This document shows positions 1 through 9,864 of a stretch of 64,000 bases of DNA, in pieces. A program made the translations under genes and the position numbers. The first letter of the stretch is position 1. Each line of letters begins with the position of its first letter. This DNA comes from Ligula intestinalis. Lineage: Eukaryota; Platyhelminthes; Cestoda; Diphyllobothriidea; Diphyllobothriidae. The stretch is taken from positions 16,612,614 to 16,676,613 of the forward strand of contig JAYGXS010000004.1 of assembly GCA_036362985.1 (NCBI GenBank), written 5' to 3'. Below the pieces are notes generated by a model that ran no database searches, was not told the DNA's origin, and worked only from the letters and a program-made list of their open reading frames with translations.

Positions 1-5
1 TGCGT

Positions 6-39
6 GACGTGCCGGAATTCGTATTAAATCCATCATCAG
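6..39 (-). ncRNA. Hammerhead-like ribozyme core, PLE family B
   Basis: Read on the minus strand, CTGATGA (39 to 33) is followed by a GGATTT/GAATTCC-type helix II and by GGCAC then GTC, where intact relatives at 29.4 and 61.3 kb have GAAAC then GTC. The second core block is therefore mutated and this copy is probably dead. It lies in a terminal-repeat fragment running to about position 215, whose distal part matches the repeat at 49.8 kb. Confidence 0.5.
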
Positions 40-215
40 AACCCGCCACAAAATAGGGTGAAAAGTAAACAGATTATGCAGTAATTGTGTAATACAGATG
101 TGGGTGATACATGCACAGATTTCGTGTTATTTATAGTTTTTAGCGGCCATCTGCATTCGCACTACAATTATCAGCCCCCATACCCACCACTGAGAGTTTA
201 ATTTGGTGCAGTGAT
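40..215 (-). repeat. PLE family-B terminal-repeat (pLTR) fragment
   Basis: This stretch aligns by eye with 49802-49930: both have a TATTTATAG block, a GGCCATG/GGCCATC block and a downstream ATGGCTTGG/ATGGTTTGA block. On the minus strand it lies upstream of the hammerhead-like core at 6-39. About 60 bp between core and TATA-like box has no match in the 49.8-kb copy and may be an insertion. Confidence 0.45.
128..135 (-). promoter_or_regulatory. TATA-like box in PLE terminal repeat
   Basis: TATAAATA on the minus strand, upstream of the hammerhead-like core. The same octamer occurs in the homologous repeat at 49827-49834, 26 bp from its core. Its promoter role is inferred from this conservation. 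Confidence 0.3.
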
Positions 216-292
216 GGCTTGGGAGTTTGCTTTTGCAATCTGCTCATGTATCACCCCAATCTGCGCATGTCTTGCACAATCCTACAGTCCTC

Positions 293-330
293 TATGATTA
301 AGGATTCTCGACAAACTCCAAAACATCAGG
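293..330 (+). ncRNA. Degenerate hammerhead-like core, family B
   Basis: TATGATTAAGGATTC followed by CAAAACATCAGG and then CAAATAAAAT and CCAGTGATTGCG matches the family-B block seen at 36.4, 47.8 and 49.8 kb. Both core motifs carry substitutions. It points right while the core at 6-39 points left, so the two form an outward pair. Confidence 0.45.
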
Positions 331-491
331 CAAATAAAATTCTTTTTCCAGTGATTGCGTCTTCTACTTTAAACGGTTCTTCTAATCGTTGTCGTCAAAG
401 GCATTTTGGGATTTTCCATAACAGCACTCGGGGATGGCCTGCCATACATCACATTGGTTTCTGTTGATGTAGTCGTCCTTATAAGCATCTT

Positions 492-529
492 CCTTCTTCT
501 TCTTCTTCTTCTTCTTCTTCTTCTTCTTC
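492..529 (+). repeat. (TTC)n microsatellite
   Basis: About a dozen near-perfect TTC triplets directly after the family-B fragment. Intact family-B copies continue into a short CTTCTTCTT stretch at this point, so the array may have grown from the element's own end. Confidence 0.85.
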
Positions 530-539
530 GTCTTTCAAG

Positions 540-910
540 TCCTAAATGATTTGCTTTTGTTTCAGCTTGATGTTCATGCAGATTTGAAAATATAACATGT
601 GCCCAGGCGCATCAAACAATAGGGGTTTTACTTGTGTATAGATCGCTTTATGTAAGCCAGGTGGTGTGGCCCCCCACAATTTCCAAAATGCCAAGACTGT
701 AGACTGTCCAACAACCTACCGCCTAAATCGTCTTACGTTAAGCACCCTAAGACAGTGGTTTTCTGATGTAATATTTTGGTGATACGAGCGGCTTCATTGT
801 CTCACTAAACGTTCTTGAGACCTTCTTGTTGGATGTTTTTTATTCCTTTAATCTGCTCCAGTTATTTGGAAGTTTTTTTTTACTAAAACACTCACGATGT
901 CCATCTTTAA
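540..910. other. No feature recognised
   Basis: AT-rich sequence between the TTC array and the PLE remnant. I see no gene, tRNA or clear repeat in it. Confidence 0.5.
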
Positions 911-1087
911 TTGACCAACATGGGAGAGGGAGCAATCGGAATGGTCATTTCTTTCGACAGACAAAGAACGTTTTATTTTGAGGACAAATGCTCAAAATCT
1001 TCAGTAAAATGGGCTATTTCCATTGAGACCAAGGGAAAAGGTAATAGAAGTTCATATTCTGCTCACCGGAATAAATTTGTCAATTTT

Positions 1088-1151
1088 CTGACGTTCCGGA
1101 CAGCTGGGCCGACTATCACTTGTCGAAGCAAATACTGACTTCATCGATCAG
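1088..1151 (-). ncRNA. Possible decayed hammerhead-like core at PLE 3' end
   Basis: The minus strand has CTGATCGATGA (1151 side), then a long stem-like segment containing CGGCCCAGCTGTCCG, then GGAACGTCAG. The last block differs by one base from the GAAACGTCAG of family B. The first core carries an apparent two-base insertion. It lies immediately 3' of the PLE remnant at 1150-1640 and in the sense orientation, as expected for a 3' terminal repeat. Confidence 0.3.
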
Positions 1152-1640
1152 CAAGTTTAAAGTTGCAGCTGTGCGTGTTGGTCCTGGGCTGATCGATTCT
1201 TCTCCGGTCGCTGTTTGGCCATACGTGTGAATTTAGGCTTGGTGTGATGGCACTTGGTGTTCCCTTTCGTCCCCATGGTAGAGGATGCTGGTAATCCTGA
1301 TTCCCCTTCCGGTGGTTTCGTCACAGTTCCGTCTTCGTTTGCGAGTCCTGACTTCGGTTTGACCGTGTTTTGTTTTTTACTTACGTAATGGCGTAGGACT
1401 TTGTATGCTGCAGGGAGGCCCAGATGCCTGTTGACAGAGTTGGCGTCCTAGTGCCATGCCTAATGCGTCAATCGTTCAGCTTTTGAGGCTCCTCGGCCTA
1501 CGATGGTCATTCCTTGAACATCACAGTAATGGCCAGTCTCTCCGATATGTTTTGCAAGTTGTGAGTTAAGGTCTTGTTTTGGGCCACCGCTTTTTGCTCC
1601 TATAGGCGGGTCCGCCATTTTCGGCCTGTTAACACGAAAT
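1150..1640 (-). pseudogene. Penelope-like element, endonuclease C-terminal remnant
   Basis: Translated on the minus strand, this gives a His-rich block AKHIGETGHYCDVQGMTIVG followed by GRGASKAER and then, after two stops, SVNRHLGLPAAYKVLRHY. The pattern of H..ETGH, a hydrophobic strand and an Asn-Arg-His plus Leu-Pro segment is the C-terminal half of the GIY-YIG endonuclease at the end of PLE proteins. A basic, Lys/Pro-rich tail follows. The GIY-YIG motif itself and the reverse transcriptase are absent, so the copy is 5' truncated and carries in-frame stops. The block is GC-richer than its flanks. The PLE endonuclease identity rests on motif order read by eye. Confidence 0.65.
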
Positions 1641-1729
1641 CAACATCTGTTATGGAGAGAGGTAGGCCTTGAATTTCAGAATTTTTGTTTCTTTGCAGGT
1701 GAGGAAACATGCTGGGAATTGAAGTATAG

Positions 1730-1985
1730 AGTGTTGATTTACCGATATATGGCAAGACATATATGGTAAACGTCACCGCATAATATGGGAAAACTTCGAA
1801 ACCATTAGCTCACCGTGCAGAGGATGAGCGACCTCACTAAGAGTGTGATCAGCAAATCGCTTGAACATTTAACACTGTCGCTGCATTATAATATCAGCTA
1901 AAAACAGAGGAATACCGGCAGCTGAAGAGAGCATACGGAGGATAGAGAAGCGTACACAAATTCCACACGGTCAGAGTAATGAGAG
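1730..1985 (+). repeat. Dispersed repeat C, copy 1
   Basis: This matches 58530-58770 in the same orientation. Shared blocks include AATATCAGCTAAAA, then AGAGGAATA/AAAGAATCA, then AGCTGAAGAGAGCAT/AGCTGGAGAGAGCAT, with matching spacing upstream. The class is unknown; no coding motif or terminal structure is visible. Confidence 0.55.
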
Positions 1986-1989
1986 TCAG

Positions 1990-3700
1990 TAAAACATGCC
2001 TGGGACGGTACAGCGATGGGCGGTGGGTTTTTAATTTGTTTATCACATAACTTCAACCACCCGCCTAACTTCAAAATCAACGGTCAACTTTGATGATGAA
2101 ATGTTTAAAAAAATGAATTCACCTTGCTTTCGCTGCAGGATTCTTTTGGTGGGAGCGTAAAAGTTAATAACAAGTCTATTGACGAGTGCACCGAATACCG
2201 TCATCCGGCTTAGCCTGCAGCTCAAGAAGGGTTTTAAAACACAAAAGAATGAAGAAAAAATGAGATCAGGATGCCAGGAGAAAGAGAATTAGAAATAAAT
2301 TCAATAATTCCAGCCTCTTTTTGGGTTTGGGCAGCTCAAATGAAGCGACTTATGAGACGCGTTCGTGTGCCTCTTATAACTGTGTCATGCAACCTATTTT
2401 CTATCTCCTGTCATTTTCTATTGGCCATATTTCCTATGGACCGCATTATCGCAATGCAATATCCCGTACCAAGCCTATTCGAGATAAGGAAGTATAATGG
2501 CGTGCTTGAATCCTTACAGATTCACTATTACAGTATTGTTCTTTAACATGTTCCACCTTTGTCCGTTAGACATAATAATGCAAAATGAAAATGGATTTTT
2601 TTCCTATATGCACTACCTCCTGCCTTAAGTTTCACAATCTTTTGTCGTCAACATACGCGGTGCGATTAATACTAGGAAGATTCTTATTTAAAAACAACAA
2701 TAACGTTTCTTTAGTCAGTGAAAAAGCGACGTACAGCTAGTAATTTTCGGAAGAGCATGTCAGGATTTCGCTGAATGTTAAGCATTTAGCTGAGCACTTT
2801 TCACACTCCTAAAGTGCTTGTTGTTCGAGCTGATAGTAAGACCGCTAAACAAAGACACTCTTCGCCAAACCCGGGGAAGTTTCCTTAAAGTGAGAAAACC
2901 AATTTGGATAATTTAATACCTCTAAGAAACGACGGCTGAATGAAAACTTAAAGCAAAAAAATCACCTGAAGTGGCTCCAAGCAAGCATCTGCCAAGGAAA
3001 TTGGTAGCTTAGTGCCTTTTCCGTTTCAGTCACAAAATACACTGAAGTGGTTTTAGTTCAGAATCTAACAGCAAAATTGATCGCTAGTTAGTTTTCGTTG
3101 TTGGATGCCTTTACTTTGGATTTGTGGATATAAAAAAGTTTTGTACTCTGACTAAATAAATCAAGTATATTGTTACAGTAATCTTTTATTCACTGTAAAT
3201 GCAGTTTGCCATCATTACTGGTGAGTCTCGAAGATCATAATTACAAATAAAGATCCATTTTGTTAGAGAGGTGGTAATTCGTGCTTATAAGTTTCGAGCA
3301 GATAATATTGTGATTCCAATGAATGTCGAGTAACGATAATCATGTTTTATTTACCGTTGGCTTAGGTTTAGCCTGCGTTGCAGAATTTTTAATAACGGGA
3401 AAATTAAACTTACCCAGAGCAAGTGTATTCAACGTGCGAAGCCCGATTTGGATTGCCGTATGGAATTAACAATCAACATTCATTTCTTTCATTTTGACCG
3501 CTAACGGACTGTTGACGATCACGGCGGATTCTTCTGTTTTAGACACCTAGTCTGGAGACTCGGCAATCAACAGGGGGCGTATCAAGGTCACTTCTCCGGC
3601 ACTTCGACTATGATCTTGTGACCTCTTCGGTACCCTCCTCACTGCTAGCTTTAGGTATAAAAAGAAGCCAGGGATGGATTTCCCTTTCGTGCCTCACACA
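1990..3700. other. No convincing gene or repeat
   Basis: AT-rich sequence with short open frames only (up to 91 codons at 2271-2546). Compositions are not protein-like and I found no splice-framed exon. A GC-richer patch at 3520-3640 is not matched elsewhere in the window. Confidence 0.5.
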
Positions 3701-3763
3701 TTCTCATCTATAGGACAGCCCTTCCATGTGGATAGTTTCAACCAACGAGCAACAGTGTTTCTC

Positions 3764-4192
3764 CTAAAAATCACTCAAATCGTATTTAAGCTTCCATAGT
3801 TTCCGAAAAATGTCCAAAGAGTTCTTCACTGTCTGCTCCTTTTGCTTTTGTTCAGCCAACTGGCTCATGGCATATAACATCACCAGGAAACCAAGGTATT
3901 GTATGTTCACAGACTTGCTTTTTAAAATCCGAAGGTGTGAGGAAAGGAACTGGTCTACGAGCGCATTATGTTTCGGTACCACAGCTAGCTTTTCCAAACC
4001 AATATAGTAATAAGCCGATTTGAACGGAGAGTTAGCATCACTGGCATGCAGAAAAGGGTGCGATTGAATGTCCACTGCCTGTATTATGAAAGATAGTGGG
4101 ATGGGACGCCGACACCAATGCACCATGGTCGACAAAATAAACGTTCCCAAATCAGAATTCAAGGAAGACAGATTCGCTTGGAGCAGCATGTA
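3764..4192 (-). CDS. Candidate last coding exon of an unidentified helical protein
   Basis: An open frame of 142 codons ends at a stop at 3764-3766. On the minus strand it is preceded directly by a pyrimidine-rich tract ending in TTTTGATTTCAG at 4193, a good splice acceptor. The exon would then start with TAC ATG, in phase 0. The protein is Leu/Ser-rich, has no low complexity and looks largely alpha-helical (for example FKSAYYYIGLEKLAVVPKHN, then LGFLVMLYAMSQLAEQ), which would suit an armadillo/HEAT-type C-terminus. I do not recognise the family. A possible polyadenylation signal (AATAAA on the minus strand) lies near 3344-3349. Caution: open frames of similar length occur by chance elsewhere in the window, so the acceptor and composition, not length, carry the case. 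No upstream exon was identified. Confidence 0.4.
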   Translation of the reverse strand, partial: YMLLQANLSSLNSDLGTFILSTMVHWCRRPIPLSFIIQAVDIQSHPFLHASDANSPFKSAYYYIGLEKLAVVPKHNALVDQFLSSHLRILKSKSVNIQYLGFLVMLYAMSQLAEQKQKEQTVKNSLDIFRKLWKLKYDLSDF

Positions 4193-4223
4193 CTGAAATC
4201 AAAAGCGTCCAAAAGGGTCCGCA

Positions 4224-4290
4224 GTAACTAGCTCAACGCGAAGTGCACTTGTGAACGCCTGTTGTGACTAGCTCAAGTAGAGGTGCACTT
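4224..4290 (+). repeat. Two-unit 40-bp tandem duplication
   Basis: Units starting at 4224 and 4264 share ACTAGCTCAA and GTGCACTT at the same spacing. The array lies in the putative intron just upstream of the candidate exon at 3764-4192. Confidence 0.6.
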
Positions 4291-4299
4291 TAGAAAAGC

Positions 4300-5080
4300 T
4301 TACTGCTTCCGGCCTTTGTAACAGCCAATCATATGTCGACTCGCACAGGACCTAATATGATGACAGCCGAGAAGACCTCACTTCAGAAGCCGTCTGCTGG
4401 CTTGTGGTTATGCAGTCGTCTGGTAGTCAGTTTTCTACTGCCTATTCCCCTATTAATTTTGTACAGAATGTACTCTTCCTAAAAATCTAGCTTTCCCAAA
4501 TCTTTTCATCTCTCCTATGAAACCGGGCCTGGAAAAGCGCAGCCTTCAGGGTTAACCTTATTAGCCTTTACACCACATCGATAGTACTATTCCCGAAGAA
4601 ACAAATGCACACATAAGTATACTTCTCGTAATAAGCCACCCGCTTTTCGCTAGAAATTATGTACACGACTTCATTTTAGTTTTTCTGCTGTATAGATTCA
4701 TTTCTTGGTCACTCTGTTACAAATGGGGTGCTCAAAGGTGTTTGCCTATCTTTCCCGTAGTAAAACTGAACTCAACCGCACCAAAAAGTAAGCAAACCGA
4801 AAAACCACTGAGAGTTTACAGATAAATTAGTTGTCATATTATTTGTTAGACTGCACAGTTCAAACAGAAAACTATACTTTTTCATATTCTGACGAGGTAA
4901 AGGAAGTATATTTGTCAGAAGCAACGATAACGCACTACCAGTTATTAATAACCAATATTATTTTTCGCGGCACTAGCAGTAAATCAGGGCGCGAGGAGAA
5001 AAGTACATCCGGTGGTCTGATTGGTGAACAACATTTCTACGATATTGAACATGCCAGATTGCAACCAATGCAACAACGGG
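4300..5080. other. No feature recognised
   Basis: Mixed-composition sequence. An 89-codon open frame (4831-5100) ends in the SINE and has no family features. Confidence 0.4.
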
Positions 5081-5084
5081 TCCA

Positions 5085-5260
5085 TAACTCAGTGGTATAG
5101 CTCAGGACTATAAAATCGTGAATAACTAGAGAACATTAATTTAAGTCACTCAGATCTGCAGTTATGAAAAGCTGGCTAACGATGGCTAATAAGCCAGAAG
5201 TGACCATCCCAGTTACCTTTTCCTTGTCGATATCCACTTCCGTGCCAATTTTACTGCCAG
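5085..5260 (+). mobile_element. tRNA-derived SINE, degraded copy (SINE-H, copy 1)
   Basis: A weak A-box-like ACTCAGTGGTATAGCTCAGG at the left is followed by the body shared with the 9.6-, 13.8- and 14.3-kb copies: CTAACGATGGCTAATAAGCC, AGAAGTGACC and, downstream, CCTTGTCGATATCC (TTGTCTTTGTCGGT in the others). The B box has decayed beyond recognition. The ribozyme fold in its body is listed separately. Confidence 0.6.
5170..5214 (+). ncRNA. Hammerhead-like ribozyme in SINE body, copy 1
   Basis: Helix I: AGCTGG (5170-5175) pairs with CCAGTT (5209-5214), including one G-T wobble, and is flush with the core. Core part 1 is CTAACGA (5176-5182) where the consensus is CTGATGA, so two changes. Helix II TGGCT/AGCCA is perfect and closes an AATA loop (5183-5196). 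Core part 2 is GAA, followed by a weak helix III GTG/CAT around AC. The predicted cleavage nucleotide is C5208. The fold is clear but the core substitutions probably abolish activity in this copy. Confidence 0.6.
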
Positions 5261-5264
5261 TGAG

Positions 5265-7400
5265 ATGTTCAGATTAAGAATTGAGACAAAAGGGAACGGA
5301 CCTGTTCCATGAACCCGTAGGTGCACTCCCTTCCACACCAATGCATATAGGTTATTCAGAATTGGAGGCTCCAGTTGTTTGCAGCATATTTCAACCCGTA
5401 GTCTTTGCAAAAAGAATAAAAACACAACGAAGTCCAAGATTTTACTTTTGGGATGAAACAACAGATTAAGTCCCAAGTTAGCCCATGCATGTTTTTTTAG
5501 TCAAAAAACATAAAAAGGGGGAAAATAAATCATAAGGAACATTTGAACTCAACCAAGCCTACAATCGAAATTTCGAAAGTAATGTCTTGCCCATTTTTCT
5601 AGCGAAAAAGGTGTTTGTTTAAGAAACCGCTTATAACTAAGACTTATCGGTATTAATACCTGTGTAAGTTGGTTAAATCACTGCGCTTAGCGCAGTGAAC
5701 ATAATTACAAACCTCTTTAAGCCCAGTCACACGTTATACCTAGGCATAATCGTTGCCAGAACTGCTAGCAATGCATTTAAAAGAGAACGCGGATTGCATT
5801 TCCAAACGGGTAGTTATAACGCAAAGGTTAAGCACGAGACAATGACAGAGCTCATTAGCCCTGTTTTTCTTGCGACAAAATGATTTCGTATGTAGGCATT
5901 CCCAATTTTCCGCCCAAGAATGTGTTCTGAACAATCGAAAAACTAGGAATTGCGTTAACCATTTGTCTTTTTAATCGCGGGTTCCCACATCTCATGTATT
6001 TTTATGGCATTGAAGTCGTGGCCTAGCCCGCTACAGTACTACAGGAAGAACCGGTAGCTGAAGTAGTAATTTTTTCGGAAGTGAAAGAAAGGTACGTTCT
6101 TCGAAGCGGAAAAAGCCAGTGCGATGACTTCAGGAGCGATATTGGCAGGCGTCTTTTCTGATCTTCGAACATTGAATAGAGACTGGACCACAGACAAGGC
6201 CATTTAAACGTTAGCTCCCTTATCAGACTGCGAAACCCAGCAAGAAAAGTTTAAGTTGAAAATTTCGCATTTGACCACGGTGAAACTTTCAAGTATGATG
6301 CTGCACTAGCTCTGCACACCGGTGCCACACCAACTCAGTGGTTTTGTTGACTGGCGTGGAAACAGAAAGCACTAAAGGGATAATGCACGAAAAGCTCCTC
6401 TGCTAAGACAATGTTCAGTGAACACATTTTTGTAAATGCGTTCTTCCGAGGTTTGCAGGGGACTTAACAGAAGTAATTCCATTTTGTTCCAATCAGCCGC
6501 TGTAAATGACACAATAACCTTCCGTTCACGATAACTTGCCATTTTTTATTAAATTATCCATCCAACAGTACAGTAGTGATGAAATTTGCGAGCTTCGATT
6601 GCTTGTTTTTTTTTTCAAATCTGTGTCCACAAGGGCGGGAGGACAATACAACCCATTTTCCGCCTTTCTGTCCCGTAGCTCCAAGTTGGTGTGAGACTCA
6701 CCTCTGGCGGACATCTTTATTGTATAGATGCACCATCCCTTTTATATGTGTTCAGTTTAAACTCATAATACGGATTACTACAATACTTACAGAAGCATTC
6801 CAAAGGCAAGGTGTTAATGAAGTATCAACCACTGTTTGGCTCCTGAGTTCAGGCAGAAGCTACTGAAAAACATAAGAAAAATCTGTTCTCACTAAAGCAG
6901 GAAGTTTACAAGCCTAAAGTCTCGGGCTCTCACTCGATACTTCTATAAGAGTAAATTGCAGCGAAGGTTGTTGAAGGCACAACTGCTTATACTTCATAAG
7001 ACGCAATTGCTTTGCCGTGACATCCGCACCATATTTAGCATCAGCAACAGCGGTGTTTTTCAGTGGGGGTCCTATTTGATATGATGATTGCTCATTAGTC
7101 CAAAACTCCTACTGCGAATACTGAGTCTGAGAGAGAACTCCACAGTCAACTTAGTCTAGTAGGCCGTGGTTAATAGGTCACATTCACATGTCTGCTTTTA
7201 TTAAATAGATTTGGAACCAGACCTTCCCGTTCTTCTGCTTTAGTGGATGCGCAATAAACTGTGTTCCTGTGATATTTTTAGAAGGCTAGCTAGTCAACTG
7301 ACCATTTATAAATAAACATCCACAGCTCTTATTATACTCACACACTTTATTAGTACAAATATTACCGTGTCAGTAATGAGGCGCCTTTTTAAGAATTTGA
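5265..7400. other. No convincing gene or repeat
   Basis: AT-rich DNA with only short unrelated open frames (longest 96 codons at 6576-6866). No splice-framed exon, tRNA or duplicated element was noticed. Confidence 0.5.
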
Positions 7401-7459
7401 CACATTTCCGCCTAGTCAAACAATAAGGTCGTTCGTTTCGATTTTGTTGTTTGAATTTT

Positions 7460-7700
7460 TAATTGTATTAGTTGCAGCCAGGCGCCCCGTGCTGGCTTGG
7501 AATAACTCGATAATCGATATTGTGACCCCCAGGTTTCTTAACGCGACATAATTGGTAGTCAGCGTGTGCGGGGGGACTCTGCCTGGCCGTACAGAGCACT
7601 TTAGCCTGCCAAACTGAATCAGCGGCTTAGCAACGCATAGGCCGGCTTTGCCCTGGTGCCCCAATGGATGATCGATACTGGAACACTCAGCCTTATTTAT
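7460..7700. repeat. GC-rich block, probable transposon-derived repeat
   Basis: A sharp rise in GC content between AT-rich flanks, with words such as CAGCCAGGCGCCCCGTGC and GCCAAACTGAATCAGCGG. It is open for 95 codons on the minus strand (7416-7703), but the translation shows no domain I know. The composition step suggests an inserted repeat; no second copy is in the window. Confidence 0.3.
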
Positions 7701-8039
7701 CACCCACAGTACTTTACCTTGGATCCGAGTCGCCTGTATTGACGCAACTTAATAATATTAGCACTACTAGCATCAATTTTGAACCACCTTTCTATCAATA
7801 GCAACTTATTATCACCTCACAGGCAACATTCACCCTGTAAGTTGCTTTTTGTTTTCCTTCTTAGCACAATTACCCCTATTGTCGCCAGTAATACTCGCAC
7901 TCTTACCTGCAGTCCCATTAACAACCATCGCACCTCGAGCTTAGTCTCTAAGCACCAACACAGGCCTCACCATCGAAAGCCTTAGCACTCCCTAAAGATC
8001 CTTCACTGAAAGATAAGCTGAGTTCGTGTTCTTTCGTTT

Positions 8040-8215
8040 TGTTCTCCTTGCATAATCTTTCGTGTCTTGTTCGTTCTTTTTCTTTTTCTTCCGCTCTCTC
8101 TCTCTCCTTCCTTCCCTGGTTTATGATCTTCATTCTTCAGTTCGCCCCTCTCGTCCCTCATCTCTTTTGCTCTCTCTTCCTCTTCCCTTGCACAACAAGC
8201 TCTACCATGCTCATT
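8040..8215 (+). repeat. Pyrimidine-rich (CT) tract
   Basis: Long run of CT-rich sequence including TCCGCTCTCTCTCTCTCC. Open frames here on both strands are low-complexity artefacts. Confidence 0.6.
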
Positions 8216-8389
8216 TCCAATCTATTTTCCTTTTTAGCGCTGCGCCCATCCCAACGCAGGCGGCCGACAGCTAGATGGTGGCCTGTTACTGGCGGTGGGG
8301 CAGAGAGTAAGGTCGACATTTAGTGTATTTCTTTAATCAATATAATTAATTTGACACGCTTAAACTATCGCTTTGCGCTAAAAAGTCGT

Positions 8390-8810
8390 AGCTTGGAGGA
8401 TTGCCAGCAGACGGAATAACTTGGACACCGCAGTCGGTCCACTGTGTGTTGTGGCTGTCTGCGGGCTGAGGGCCAGATTCAATGACTCCTTCTTAATGAG
8501 GCATTTATGGCGCTCCCTGTCGGGAATTCACACATTGAGGCTTGCTGTTGGCACGTGTGATGAGTGTTGGTCGCGCCAGCCGTCTGCATCATCCTGCTTC
8601 TCCTGCCTTCTTGACTCTGTTTAAACAACTGCCTCCCAGTGTGGGAATGATCAGAGGGTGAAGTAGATCCACCATGAGTCTGCTTCGCTATTTGTCTGAC
8701 GGAAAGCACCACGCTGATTCAACTTGTTAAAGCTCGTAGTGCACATGGTCGAAATCGACGGTCGAAATGTCGGAGGTGCACAGTAAACTTTGCATAACCA
8801 AATGTTGTGT
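8390..8810. repeat. GC-richer block, possible dispersed repeat
   Basis: Composition and word content differ from the flanks, for example CTGTCGGGAATTCACACATT and ACTGCCTCCCAGTGTGGGAA. It has the look of an old repeat consensus, but I cannot assign a class and no second copy occurs in the window. Confidence 0.3.
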
Positions 8811-8814
8811 GATC

Positions 8815-9620
8815 ACATCTGGTTGGACAAATTCTATGGAAATAATATGCATCCTCTGCTAATGAAAATATTTTTAACTTGCATTGTCTAAGGCTTCCTC
8901 AATCAGCTATCTAAATGAGAAAGTGCTGCATCATATCGACAAAAGTTTCAGTATATCTTTATTTACAGCTGTTCTGCGTTTGAACCTTAGGTCACGACTT
9001 TCTCAAATTTTTTTGGAACTATTTAAATATAATATTTAACCAAAATAACGAAAGGGAAATTGTTCGAACGTTTCTCCAAGCTGCCAGCTATAGGTTAAAT
9101 TTAAGGCCAGTTTAAGCCTATTTTTACGCAAAATAACATTTTTTCGCATAGAAATTCAAAAAATGGTTCGCAAAGCAAAATGCCTTTACCGATGGTTACA
9201 CCACTCTGCCTAGGACTGTTGAACTTTAGCAAATGCCTACAGGGAAAAAGTTTGGTTATGCAAAAAAGCGCACGGTAAATAAAGATAATGAAAATGGGGG
9301 ATTTCTAACAATTTTGTTTGCACTAAGTCATACCATTTTCCCTAGGCACAGACTTCGCATGTTTCTTTGGCTTACAACTAAATGTACATTCGACGTACTT
9401 GTTCCAAAACCAAGATTTGCGTATTTTTCCGGACACGCTTCACCTAAATGCGATTCCTACCTTCTTAAAGCAATTTTATTTTGGAGAGAAAGCTGGCTAC
9501 ACGTCCTACCATACCTAAAATAATAAAGATTATTTTTGTAGCTCTCGCATAGCCTATTTTCAGCCAGATATATATCGATTATGCGTTCGGACCTTGTGTT
9601 AGATCGATCAAAAACCGGCA
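8815..9620. other. No feature recognised
   Basis: AT-rich. A 96-codon frame (9233-9523) has no family features or splice framing. Confidence 0.45.
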
Positions 9621-9634
9621 AAACCATGAGCTCG

Positions 9635-9689
9635 TAGCTCAGCGGTTAGGAAATTTGCCCTGACCAGAGAGATCACGAGTTCAAAGCTC
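9635..9689 (+). promoter_or_regulatory. Pol III A and B boxes of the SINE
   Basis: A box TAGCTCAGCGG close to the TRGYNNAGNGG consensus, and B box AGTTCAAAGCTC close to GGTTCGANTCC with several changes. Spacing matches a tRNA gene. Confidence 0.55.
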
Positions 9690-9731
9690 GAGTGTGGTAG
9701 CAATTTCAGTGGCAACACTGGAGTTGGGTGT

Positions 9732-9776
9732 CACTAGCCGATAACAGCAAATAAGCCAGAAAAGTCCTTCCTAGTG
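9732..9776 (+). ncRNA. Hammerhead-like ribozyme in SINE body, copy 2
   Basis: Helix I is a perfect 6-bp pair, CACTAG (9732-9737) with CTAGTG (9771-9776), flush with the core on both sides. Core part 1 is CCGATAA where the consensus is CTGATGA. Helix II has decayed to a GC/GC centre around an AATA loop. Core part 2 is GAA, then helix III AAG/CTT around TC, and predicted cleavage after C9770. Helix I differs from that of the 5.2-kb copy yet pairs in the identical register. Confidence 0.6.
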
Positions 9777-9864
9777 TCCCACGTCTTTGTCGGTAATGCC
9801 CTCCTGTCTATATCCTAGCAGCCTCGTGGTGGTTGCTAGAGTAAAAGCTATAATGGCAACATGG

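Larger units (their letters stand above)
9628..9860 (+). mobile_element. tRNA-derived SINE (SINE-H, copy 2)
   Basis: The head begins GAGCTCGTAGCTCAGCGGTT and carries an A box (TAGCTCAGCGGTTAGG, 9635-9650) and a B box (GAGTTCAAAGCTC, about 9677-9689) at tRNA-like spacing, so transcription by RNA polymerase III is expected. The body holds the hammerhead-like fold and the downstream block GTCTTTGTCGGTAATGCCCT shared with the 14.3-kb copy. It is the best copy for seeing tRNA head, ribozyme and tail in order. It has no coding capacity, so it would depend on another element's reverse transcriptase. Confidence 0.75.

Noticed and set aside
8039..8323. Overlapping 94- and 70-codon frames rich in Phe, Leu and Ser
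   Set aside because: They translate a CT-rich low-complexity tract.
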